Assembly: GCA_964551835.1 (NCBI GenBank)
Contig: CAZKEM010000042.1
Span: 62,001-126,000, forward strand
Origin: JAHDCC01 sp964551835
GTDB lineage: Bacteria; Actinomycetota; Acidimicrobiia; Acidimicrobiales; SZUA-35
Direction: 5' to 3'
DNA length: 64,000 nucleotides
Shown: in pieces, positions 14,953 to 23,160 of the stretch
Layout: every line of letters starts with the position of its first letter
Position numbering within the stretch: position 1 is the first letter of the stretch
Notes under the pieces: model-generated
Databases searched by the model: none
What the model saw: only the letters and a program-made list of their open reading frames with translations
Told to the model about the DNA's origin: nothing
Program-made: the position numbers and the translations under genes

Positions 14953-17628
14953 ATGGCTTCTCTAATGTTGATCGACGGCAATTCACTGACTTACCGGGCG
15001 TTCTATGCGCTCCCTGAAGACTTGGCAACTGCCAGTGGACAGGTGACGAACGCTGTATTCGGATTCACTTCGATGCTGGTGAATCTGGTTCGTGACCACC
15101 AACCAGACGGGATTTTGGTTGCCTTTGACCGGCCAGAGCCGACCTTCCGGCATGAACGGACACCAGAATATAAGGCCCAACGATCCAAAGCACCCGACAT
15201 TCTCAGACAACAGATGGGTTTGGTTCGGGAGGTTTTAGACGTCTTGAACATCCCCCAGGCCGACTTGGCTGGCTATGAAGCCGACGATATTTTGGCAACC
15301 CTGGCGGCATCAGCGGCGGAGAACGGAGTCGACACCCTGATAGTTACGGGCGATCGCGATAGTTACCAGCTCGTCAAGGACCCATACATCAAAGTGGTTT
15401 ACAACAAACGCGGTGTCAGCGACTACGCCCTATATGACGAGGCTGGGATCCTTGATCGAACTGGGGTGACACCGGCCAACTACGTGCAATACGCTGCGCT
15501 ACGGGGCGACAAGTCAGACAACCTTCCCGGAGTTCCCGGGGTAGGGGAGAAGACCGCTGCCAAACTGGTCAATAAGTACGGTGGGGTCGCTGGGATCTAC
15601 GAACACGTCACCGAGCAAACTCCGAAGTTGCGGCAGAACCTCGAAGAAAACCAAACCCAGGTAGAGCTGAACCTGGAACTGATGGAACTCCTTCATGATG
15701 TTCCCCTTGAGATAGATGTACAAGACATCCTCGAACTCGAACCCTACGACGTCGATGAAGTCCAGAAGTTGTTTGGGTTTCTCGAATTTAATACGTTGTT
15801 TGTTCGGCTTCAGGCGGCGTTCGGAGAACAGGAAGCGGAAACGGTTGGAACGTTGCTGACCGCTACTTCCACCCAACCCTCGTCGAGCGACGAAGCGGTC
15901 AAATTGATCGACCAAGCCTTAACGCGTGAGTCTCCGGTGGCGTTAGCTGCGAGTTTCAGGACAACTAACACCGGGCAATCCATCGACTCTCTTTCGTTCG
16001 TGGTCGATGCTGAACGATCCGAGGTTTGCTCACTTTCGGCGACGATGCTCGGCGAGCGTGACGTCAAGCAGCGGCTACAGATCCTTCTTACCGCTTCTCA
16101 ACCTGGGGTGGTTGCCCACGAAGCGAAGCCTATGGCGCGGGCTCTTCTGGGCGAAGGGCTGCAAATTAGCGGACTGGAAATGGACACTTCGTTGGCGGCA
16201 TACTTGCTCGACCCAGCTGGCGCTGCGTACCCGCTCGACAAGCTGCTCTCCACCTACACCGATTTTAAGCTGCCAGAGGACTCTGGAACGCCGGAAGGCC
16301 AACTCGACTTTGGTGACGATTCTCCCGCCGCGGACGAAACAGCTGTTAAAGCCCTCGCTGTCGACCATCTCCAGCGTGTGCTTGACACCGAAATAGACGA
16401 GGCTGGTCTCCGAACATTACACGACACCATCGAAGTCCCATTGGTAAGCGTTCTGGCGCGAATGGAACACGTCGGCATTGGAATCGACCGGGCCGAACTC
16501 GAACTCCTCAACGACAAGATGGTCGCCGAGGTAGCCAGACTCACAGAGCAAATCCACCTTGATGCGGGAGAAGAGTTCAACATCAACTCGACTAAGGTAC
16601 TGCGGCGTGTACTTTTTGATGAACTCGGGCTGACACCGCAAAAGAAAGGCAAAACCGGTTACTCGACCGATCAAGCGACGCTAGAAAAATTGAAAGGTGA
16701 TCACCCGATCATCGAGAACCTCCTGCGCTACCGAGAGGTTGAGAAGTTACGTTCGACCTATGGCCAGTCGCTGCTATCTGCTGTTGAATCGGACGACCGC
16801 ATACGGGCAACCTTTCGTCAGACCGTTGCCCGAACAGGGCGTCTCTCTAGCGAGAACCCAAACCTCCACAACATCCCGGTTCGGACCGAGTTAGGGAGAG
16901 AATTTAGAAGAGCGTTTGTTCCTGCTACGTCGAGGTTACTTCTCGTAGCAGATTACAACCAGATCGAACTGCGCTGTATTGCTCATTTAGCCGAAGACCC
17001 GGGTCTTATTGAAGCATTTACCAACGATCGGGACGTTCACACGATGACGGCGGCCCGGGTTTATGACGTGGACGAAGACGACGTGAGTTTCGAACAGCGA
17101 AGCTACGCCAAGATGGTCTCCTATGGATTGGCTTATGGCATGGAGGCCTACGGGCTTGGCCAACGTTTGGGTGTTCCAACCCGAGAAGCCCAAACGATTC
17201 TCGACGCCTATTTCGACAGTTTCCCGGCGGTCCGAGACTACATGGACGCCACCGTCAGCCAAGCCAGAAATAAGGGGTACACCGAGACGCTATTTGGACG
17301 TCGACGCCAGATACCCGAATTGTTGAGTGATAACCGAAACGTACGCATGGCGGGCGAACGGCAAGCCATGAATGCTGGAATTCAAGGCTTAGCCGCCGAT
17401 ATCTTCAAGGCAGCGTTAGTTCGGCTTGACGAGCGCATTTCGTCCGACAACTTTGACGGGCTTGTCGTACTCCAAGTACACGATGAAATAATCGTCGAGA
17501 TCAACCCCGATGAACGGGACCTAGCTACGGAGTTGGTAATCGGCGAGATGAGTCAAGCATTCGAATTGTCCGTTCCGCTGACAGTCAATTTGAGCTTTGG
17601 GACGACTTGGGCCGACGCCAAGGGTTGA
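14953..17628 (+). CDS. polA: DNA polymerase I PolA
   Basis: About 891 residues. The N-terminal 290 residues are the 5'-3' flap exonuclease (LMLIDGNSLTYRAFYAL, GYEADDILATL, TGDRDSYQLV, RGDKSDNLPGVPGVGEKTA). The middle segment occupies the place of the proofreading exonuclease but lacks the acidic DxE metal-binding residues, so proofreading is probably absent, as in mycobacterial and Taq PolA. The polymerase has motif A (LLVADYNQIELR), the O-helix RSYAKMVSYGLAYG and motif C (LQVHDEIIVE). ATG 14953 is preferred to the adjacent GTG 14950. It acts in Okazaki fragment and repair synthesis, including after UvrABC excision. Confidence 0.96.
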   Translation: MASLMLIDGNSLTYRAFYALPEDLATASGQVTNAVFGFTSMLVNLVRDHQPDGILVAFDRPEPTFRHERTPEYKAQRSKAPDILRQQMGLVREVLDVLNIPQADLAGYEADDILATLAASAAENGVDTLIVTGDRDSYQLVKDPYIKVVYNKRGVSDYALYDEAGILDRTGVTPANYVQYAALRGDKSDNLPGVPGVGEKTAAKLVNKYGGVAGIYEHVTEQTPKLRQNLEENQTQVELNLELMELLHDVPLEIDVQDILELEPYDVDEVQKLFGFLEFNTLFVRLQAAFGEQEAETVGTLLTATSTQPSSSDEAVKLIDQALTRESPVALAASFRTTNTGQSIDSLSFVVDAERSEVCSLSATMLGERDVKQRLQILLTASQPGVVAHEAKPMARALLGEGLQISGLEMDTSLAAYLLDPAGAAYPLDKLLSTYTDFKLPEDSGTPEGQLDFGDDSPAADETAVKALAVDHLQRVLDTEIDEAGLRTLHDTIEVPLVSVLARMEHVGIGIDRAELELLNDKMVAEVARLTEQIHLDAGEEFNINSTKVLRRVLFDELGLTPQKKGKTGYSTDQATLEKLKGDHPIIENLLRYREVEKLRSTYGQSLLSAVESDDRIRATFRQTVARTGRLSSENPNLHNIPVRTELGREFRRAFVPATSRLLLVADYNQIELRCIAHLAEDPGLIEAFTNDRDVHTMTAARVYDVDEDDVSFEQRSYAKMVSYGLAYGMEAYGLGQRLGVPTREAQTILDAYFDSFPAVRDYMDATVSQARNKGYTETLFGRRRQIPELLSDNRNVRMAGERQAMNAGIQGLAADIFKAALVRLDERISSDNFDGLVVLQVHDEIIVEINPDERDLATELVIGEMSQAFELSVPLTVNLSFGTTWADAKG

Positions 17629-17740
17629 TGGGACATTCTGTCTGCTGACTCAAATGTTGCAGCGGGTGTGTTACGAGCCCTAACTAGCCATGTGACACCA
17701 AGAGGTTCGCATGGTCGAAGCTGGTAGTGTTGTTTTGCGG

Positions 17741-17755
17741 TCGAGACGGTCTCGA
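17741..17755 (+). promoter_or_regulatory. Perfect inverted repeat in the rpsA leader
   Basis: TCGAGAC-G-GTCTCGA (7+1+7) lies 55 bases before the rpsA ATG. As DNA it could be an operator; as RNA with such a small loop the inner pairs would open. S1 often represses its own translation, which makes an RNA role conceivable but unproven. Confidence 0.35.
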
Positions 17756-17810
17756 TCGGCATCTGTTTTAGTGACGGCAATCGTTGCCGAAGACAAAATA
17801 GTTGCTCCCT

Positions 17811-19271
17811 ATGAAAGTTCCCTACACCTTGTCCTCTACTGATACTGAAACACTAGACGCCGAAACTGAAGCGTATGTCCCTCGACAAATCGTTGAAAAC
17901 GACCTTGAAGGTTCGTTAGATGATGCTTATTCCGCCTCCATGGTGGTTGTCGATGATGGCCAGCTTGTCGCTGGCACCGTAGTCCGAGTCGACCGAGACG
18001 AAGTTCTTCTCGACATTGGTTACAAGAGCGAAGGAGTTATCCCCTCCAGGGAACTTTCGATTCGCAACGATGTTGACCCATCCGAGATCGTGTCTATTGG
18101 CGATGAACTCGAAGCCCTCGTTCTTCAGAAAGAAGACAAAGAAGGCCGACTGCTTCTTTCGAAAAAACGTGCCCAGTACGAACGCGCTTGGGGAACAATC
18201 GAAGACGTCAAAGAGCGCAATGGTGTCGTATCTGGACCGGTCATCGAAGTGGTTAAGGGTGGCTTGATTCTCGACATCGGCCTCCGTGGTTTCCTTCCGG
18301 CTTCCCTGGTCGAGCTTCGACGGGTGCGAGACCTACAGCCATATGTTGGTCGTTCGCTAGATGCCAAGATCATCGAGCTCGACAAGAACCGCAACAACGT
18401 AGTCCTTTCTCGCCGTGCGTTCCTCGAAGAGACCCAGAAAGAACAACGAGAAGACTTCCTGGCCAACCTAACACCTGGCGAAGTACGCAGCGGGGTCGTC
18501 TCGTCTGTAGTGAACTTTGGTGCGTTCGTTGACCTTGGTGGTATGGACGGACTCATCCACGTATCGGAACTCTCATGGAAGCATGTTGACCATCCAGGTT
18601 CTATCGTTACCGTCGGTGACGAAGTTACCGTCCAAGTTCTCGAAGTGGACCTATCAAGAGAGCGAATTAGCCTCTCGCTCAAAGCGACCCAGCAAGACCC
18701 GTGGCAAGAATTTGCTTCTGGACACCGCGTTGGCGAACTGGTCTACGGTCGAGTTACCAAACTCGTACCGTTCGGTTCATTTATCCAGGTTGGCGAAGGT
18801 ATCGAAGGTCTGGTTCACATCTCAGAGATGTCTGCCCACCACGTCGACTTGCCAGAACAGGTAGTCACCCCAGGTGAAGAACTCTGGGTCAAAATTATCG
18901 ACATCGACCTTCAACGTCGACGTATCAGCTTGTCGATTAAGCAAGCGGCCGAAGGTGGCGCCGTTGCTCAGGAATATCAAGAGCACTTTGGTGAGCACGC
19001 ATTCGACGATGATGGCAACTACATCGGTCCAACCGATGTGGACCCCGAAACCGAGAAAGCCTGGGCCGAATACTACGAAGAGCTAGAAGGCGGCGGGACA
19101 ACGACCGACGCTGCGGCTAGCGAAGGAGCTACGGCTGAAACGCCAGCTGAGCCTGCACCTGAGGCACCTGTGGAGGAAGCAACGGATGTTCCAGAACCTC
19201 TCGCCGAGGAGCCAGCTAGCGAAGACAGTGCTCCAGAAGAAGCGGCAACCGAGCCTGAAAGTTCAGAATAA
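17811..19271 (+). CDS. rpsA: 30S ribosomal protein S1
   Basis: Four S1 RNA-binding repeats follow each other: GTVVRVDRDEVLLDIGYKSEG, GPVIEVVKGGLILDIGLRGFLP, GVVSSVVNFGAFVDLGGMDGL and GRVTKLVPFGSFIQVGEGIEGL. Four repeats instead of the six of E. coli is the actinobacterial form. The last 70 or so residues are a disordered acidic tail rich in Ala, Glu and Pro. S1 recruits structured mRNAs to the 30S subunit. The ATG at 17811 is chosen over an in-frame TTG three codons upstream. It is followed by several hairpins that probably end transcription. Confidence 0.94.
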   Translation: MKVPYTLSSTDTETLDAETEAYVPRQIVENDLEGSLDDAYSASMVVVDDGQLVAGTVVRVDRDEVLLDIGYKSEGVIPSRELSIRNDVDPSEIVSIGDELEALVLQKEDKEGRLLLSKKRAQYERAWGTIEDVKERNGVVSGPVIEVVKGGLILDIGLRGFLPASLVELRRVRDLQPYVGRSLDAKIIELDKNRNNVVLSRRAFLEETQKEQREDFLANLTPGEVRSGVVSSVVNFGAFVDLGGMDGLIHVSELSWKHVDHPGSIVTVGDEVTVQVLEVDLSRERISLSLKATQQDPWQEFASGHRVGELVYGRVTKLVPFGSFIQVGEGIEGLVHISEMSAHHVDLPEQVVTPGEELWVKIIDIDLQRRRISLSIKQAAEGGAVAQEYQEHFGEHAFDDDGNYIGPTDVDPETEKAWAEYYEELEGGGTTTDAAASEGATAETPAEPAPEAPVEEATDVPEPLAEEPASEDSAPEEAATEPESSE

Positions 19272-19332
19272 AAACCGACTAACGTAGCTGGCTGTTCAAC
19301 AGCCAGGGCTTGATCTGGTCTGATCTTAGACC

Positions 19333-19395
19333 AACGTGCCACTGCAACATCTTGATCGAACTGATCAAAATGGTGTGGTGGCACGTTACGTTTTT
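19333..19395 (+). terminator. Nested hairpin terminator after rpsA
   Basis: AACGTGCCAC (19333-19342) pairs with GTGGCACGTT (19378-19387), 10 bp, enclosing an inner TTGATC/GATCAA hairpin, then ACGTTTTTG. Two smaller hairpins precede it (CTGGCTG/CAGCCAG at about 19288-19306 and TGGTCT/AGACCA at about 19316-19333). Together they most likely end the rpsA transcript before the Tad operon. Confidence 0.65.
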
Positions 19396-19558
19396 GCTGA
19401 TCTTGTTGGAGCACCGCCGGGGTGGCTGACTCTTGGATCTTCTTTTGTCGATTTTATTGGGGGAATCTCTTCACCTTGACCAAAACAGAACCGACAGGAA
19501 TGGGCAAGGGAAACCACCAGGGTCGACTAACGGACCCACAAAACCACAGGAGACTGTT

Positions 19559-20446
19559 GTGAACCCACGGCGAATCGGAATACTAGTTGTAGCCATCGTG
19601 GTTGCAGCAGTGGCAGCCATTGGCCTGCTGAACTACGTCCGAAATGTAGAAGACTCCGCACTAGATGATGGTTCGGCGGCTAAAGTCTGGGTCGTTCAAG
19701 GCCCGATCAGCAGAGGCACAAGTGCTTCACAGGCTCTGGCTCAGGGTCTGATTGTCGAGGAAGAATTTCCAGCAAAGTACGCGCCCGACAACGCGATCGG
19801 TGACCCCAACACCGAATTGGTCGGCTTGGTGGCCGTCTATGATCTCCCCCCAAACGAGATTCTTAAAGACGGCACGTTCGTGTCTCCCAACGCACTCAAC
19901 ACCGGTATTACCGATCGCTTGGAAGAAAGTGGATTGGTAACGGTTACGATCAGCGCTGACAGGGTACGAGGGGTCGCCCACCAGATCGAACCCGGTGATT
20001 TCGTCAACATTTTGATGAACCGCCCGATCGCCGAGGGGGAAACTCCGACAGCTGATAGCCCCGAAGCTGCTACAGCTGCTGATAGTGGCACGTTAGGGCC
20101 CGGGGGGATTTATCCGCAAGCGGTCCGCTATGTGTACCAAAAGTCAGAAGTTCTGTCCGTAGATCGAGACCTCACGCCTGAAATTGGCGAAGCTCCAGAA
20201 GGCAGCGAGGAAACACCTGAAGCTGTTCAGGAGGTGCGCGATGGTGGGATGATCACACTTGCGGTGCCGCCAGAGGCTGTACAGCAAATCCTGAGCGTCG
20301 GTGAGGAGAACTTGTATTTGTCTCTCGTTCCTCCAACCTACGAACCGGAGGTCATTCCGCCATTTGATGGAAATCCAGTGTTCCCTGCGGAGGACCCAGG
20401 CCGTCTGACCCCATACGGTCCGGACGACCAGGCAGCCAAGGAATAG
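19559..20446 (+). CDS. cpaB: Flp pilus assembly protein CpaB/RcpC
   Basis: A 295-residue protein with one N-terminal membrane anchor (RRIGILVVAIVVAAVAAIGLLNY cut short here by reading residues 5-25) and an SAF domain (VWVVQGPISRGTSASQALAQ with GLVAVYDLPPNEIL), the CpaB/RcpC arrangement. CpaB is a periplasmic or envelope component of Tad pili. The GTG start at 19559 is preceded by AGGAG with correct spacing; an in-frame start at 19433 would place the membrane anchor far inside and is rejected. First gene of the Tad operon; 27 bases to cpaE. Confidence 0.85.
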   Translation: MNPRRIGILVVAIVVAAVAAIGLLNYVRNVEDSALDDGSAAKVWVVQGPISRGTSASQALAQGLIVEEEFPAKYAPDNAIGDPNTELVGLVAVYDLPPNEILKDGTFVSPNALNTGITDRLEESGLVTVTISADRVRGVAHQIEPGDFVNILMNRPIAEGETPTADSPEAATAADSGTLGPGGIYPQAVRYVYQKSEVLSVDRDLTPEIGEAPEGSEETPEAVQEVRDGGMITLAVPPEAVQQILSVGEENLYLSLVPPTYEPEVIPPFDGNPVFPAEDPGRLTPYGPDDQAAKE

Positions 20447-20473
20447 ACCTACCCAGGACTCTGAAAGACTCCC

Positions 20474-21760
20474 ATGACCGAGTACGACTTCAATAATTTC
20501 GCAGACTTCTCCGCCGAGTTTGGTGGCGGAGTCGAACAACCATCATCCCCAGGACAGCCAACCGTTGGCGTCGTAGTAATAGACGCCGACATTGCGGTAC
20601 GGGACTACCTAGCAAGCCTCTGCCAGGACCCGGCACAAGCTGCATCGGTTTCTGAGGCTCAAAGCGTGGCGATACCCGGTCCGACGGTGGTTGTGCTGGG
20701 GCCGAGTAACGCAAATTCTGCAGAATTTGCTGCCATCGAGAACTGGTCGAAAGGCAACGACTCAATAGGTTCCCTGCTCGTCACGACCGAACTGTCAGTC
20801 GAGTTGCTTCACGATGCGCTGAGGGTAGGAATTGATGATGTCGTTGAAGCTCCGATAGACGAAGCCTTCCTAAGTGAGGTGTTGCAACGTATTTCGAACG
20901 GCCTGCTCCAGGAGGAGGATAGCCTTGCGCCGACTCCGGCCTCGGCTTCACCGTTCGACGAATCGATATTCGACCCAGAACAGATGGGCCGCGTTATCTC
21001 AGTCTTTTCGACGAAGGGCGGGTCGGGCAAGTCCATTACTGCTTCGAACTTAGCCATCCTTCTAGCCCAATCATCAGATAAACCAGTTGTATTAATCGAC
21101 GGGCACCTTCAATTCGGTGATCAAGAAGTGATGCTGAAACTCAACGCCAACCACACCGTGGTGGATGCTATTGAGAATATTGATAACGCAGACCCGGCCT
21201 TCATGCAACAGCTCATGACGAAGCACGAAGCGAGCGGCCTGTTGGTCCTTCCAGCGCCTCGAGAGCCGACGTTCGCAGACCAGATTACTGGGCCTCAAGT
21301 CCAGCAAATGATCAAACTGTGCCAGATATTCGCGGGTCATGTAATCATCGATCTCCCGGCGTTCTTCAACGACACAGTCATCTCGACACTCGAACACAGC
21401 CATGACATTCTGTTGGTTGCCGGTCTGGATATACCAAACATCAAGAACGTAAAGATTGGTCTTCAAACACTCTCGATGCTTGGCATTGAAGAGCAACGCG
21501 TTCAGCTTGTCCTTAACCGAGCAGATTCGAAAGTCAAGCTTGATATCGGCGAAGTGGAACGAACACTCGGTTCGTCGACGGCGATACATGTTCCGTCGGA
21601 TGTAGTCGTACCTATCTCAGTCAATAAGGGCTCCCCTGTTGTCCTCTCGGCAGCAAAGTCTGGGGTCGCCCGTTCGTTTCAGGAACTCGCCAGTCGGTTC
21701 CTTGGCGGTGTCCAAGTTACTGCAGCCAGTTCTTCTGGCCGCCGGAAATTTTTCAGCTAA
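20474..21760 (+). CDS. cpaE: CpaE/TadZ-like pilus localisation ATPase
   Basis: A 428-residue protein. Residues 1-150 form an atypical receiver-like domain (VGVVVIDADIAVRDYLASL), and the rest is a MinD/ParA-type ATPase with the deviant Walker A STKGGSGKSITASNLA, a Walker B-like HVIIDLPAFFNDT and LVLNRADSKVKLDIGEVE. TadZ/CpaE proteins place the Tad machinery at a cell site. It stands between cpaB and cpaF in the normal order. Confidence 0.88.
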   Translation: MTEYDFNNFADFSAEFGGGVEQPSSPGQPTVGVVVIDADIAVRDYLASLCQDPAQAASVSEAQSVAIPGPTVVVLGPSNANSAEFAAIENWSKGNDSIGSLLVTTELSVELLHDALRVGIDDVVEAPIDEAFLSEVLQRISNGLLQEEDSLAPTPASASPFDESIFDPEQMGRVISVFSTKGGSGKSITASNLAILLAQSSDKPVVLIDGHLQFGDQEVMLKLNANHTVVDAIENIDNADPAFMQQLMTKHEASGLLVLPAPREPTFADQITGPQVQQMIKLCQIFAGHVIIDLPAFFNDTVISTLEHSHDILLVAGLDIPNIKNVKIGLQTLSMLGIEEQRVQLVLNRADSKVKLDIGEVERTLGSSTAIHVPSDVVVPISVNKGSPVVLSAAKSGVARSFQELASRFLGGVQVTAASSSGRRKFFS

Positions 21761-21777
21761 CCGAGCAGGAGCAATAG

Positions 21778-23160
21778 ATGTCTCTATATGAACGCCTCAA
21801 CGAAGCCAATAGTGACGGCGGAGAACAGAGTGCCGCCCAGCCTGTAAGTAAGCAAGCATCGTCGCCGCTGGAGATGCTGCGACATCGTGTTCACGCGTCT
21901 CTGATTGAGAAGTTAGGCCCAGTCTTATACGACAAGACCTTGTCCGAGGATCAACTTAGAGGTCGAGTGCACGAGGCATTGCGTCTAGCGCTTGCCGAAG
22001 AACAAGCACCGCTTTCGGCCTCCGACCAGGCGCAACTTATCCAGAATGTCTCAGACGACATCTTGGGGTACGGGCCGATTGAAGTGCTTCTCAAAGACGA
22101 AGAAGTATCGGAGATCATGTGCAACGGTCCGGAACAAATTTATGTGGAGCGAGATGGAAAACTTACTCTCGCCGATGTCAAATTCGCGGACAGCGAGCAT
22201 CTACGCCGTATCATCGACAAAATCGTCGCCCAAGTTGGTCGTCGAATCGATGAGTCGTCTCCTCTTTGCGACGCCAGGTTGCCCGACGGTTCACGTGTAA
22301 ATGCAGTAGTCTCGCCGTTAGCCGTCGGTGGACCGTTTCTGACCATCCGTAAATTCTCGGCCGACCCACTTCAGATCGACGACCTGATCAGGTTCGGCAC
22401 GTTAGGCGTACACTCAGCCAGATTTCTTCAGGCATGTATTGTCGGGAAACTCAACGTAATCGTTTCTGGTGGTACTGGTACGGGTAAGACCACTACGCTC
22501 AATGTTCTTTCGTCATTCATTCCTGACACCGAGCGAATTATCACGGTTGAAGACGCCAAAGAGCTCCAGATGAACCAGGAACATGTTCTTTCGCTTGAAA
22601 CCAGGCCTCCGAATATTGAAGGCAAAGGCGAAGTAACAATTCGAGACTTGGTGAAGAACACGTTACGTATGCGGCCCGACCGAATCGTAGTCGGTGAGTG
22701 TCGTTCCGGCGAAGCCTTGGACATGTTGCAAGCGATGAACACGGGCCACGACGGCTCACTTACGACGTTGCATGCCAACACGCCCCGGGATGCCTTAAGC
22801 CGCCTCGAAACGTTGGTTCTGATGGCAGGTTACGACCTACCGGTCAGAGCGATCCGAGAGCAGATCTCCTCAGCAGTCGACGCTGTGGTTCAACTTCAAC
22901 GCCTGCGCGATGGCACCCGACGAATTACTCACATTACCGAAGTCGCCGGAATGGAAGGCGACGTTATTTCGATGCAAGATGTCTTTATGTTCGATTTCGG
23001 CGCAGGTGTCGATCACGATGGCCGTTACCAAGGGCAGTTACAACCAACGGGCGTTCGCCCTCGCTTCGCAGAGAAACTGGCAGACAACGGTATTCGACTT
23101 GGCCCGGAGATGTTCGCCAAAGCAATGCCAGCTGCTCCTAAACAGGGGCGAGGTCGATGA
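21778..23160 (+). CDS. cpaF: CpaF/TadA secretion ATPase
   Basis: A 460-residue hexameric motor ATPase of the type II/IV secretion superfamily. The N-terminal domain is followed by Walker A (VSGGTGTGKTTTLN), the Asp box (ITVEDAKELQ), Walker B (RPDRIVVGECRSGEALDML) and the His box (TGHDGSLTTLHANTPRDALSRLE). It powers pilus extrusion, and in some systems retraction. Its stop overlaps the start of tadB (ATGA). Confidence 0.93.
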   Translation: MSLYERLNEANSDGGEQSAAQPVSKQASSPLEMLRHRVHASLIEKLGPVLYDKTLSEDQLRGRVHEALRLALAEEQAPLSASDQAQLIQNVSDDILGYGPIEVLLKDEEVSEIMCNGPEQIYVERDGKLTLADVKFADSEHLRRIIDKIVAQVGRRIDESSPLCDARLPDGSRVNAVVSPLAVGGPFLTIRKFSADPLQIDDLIRFGTLGVHSARFLQACIVGKLNVIVSGGTGTGKTTTLNVLSSFIPDTERIITVEDAKELQMNQEHVLSLETRPPNIEGKGEVTIRDLVKNTLRMRPDRIVVGECRSGEALDMLQAMNTGHDGSLTTLHANTPRDALSRLETLVLMAGYDLPVRAIREQISSAVDAVVQLQRLRDGTRRITHITEVAGMEGDVISMQDVFMFDFGAGVDHDGRYQGQLQPTGVRPRFAEKLADNGIRLGPEMFAKAMPAAPKQGRGR

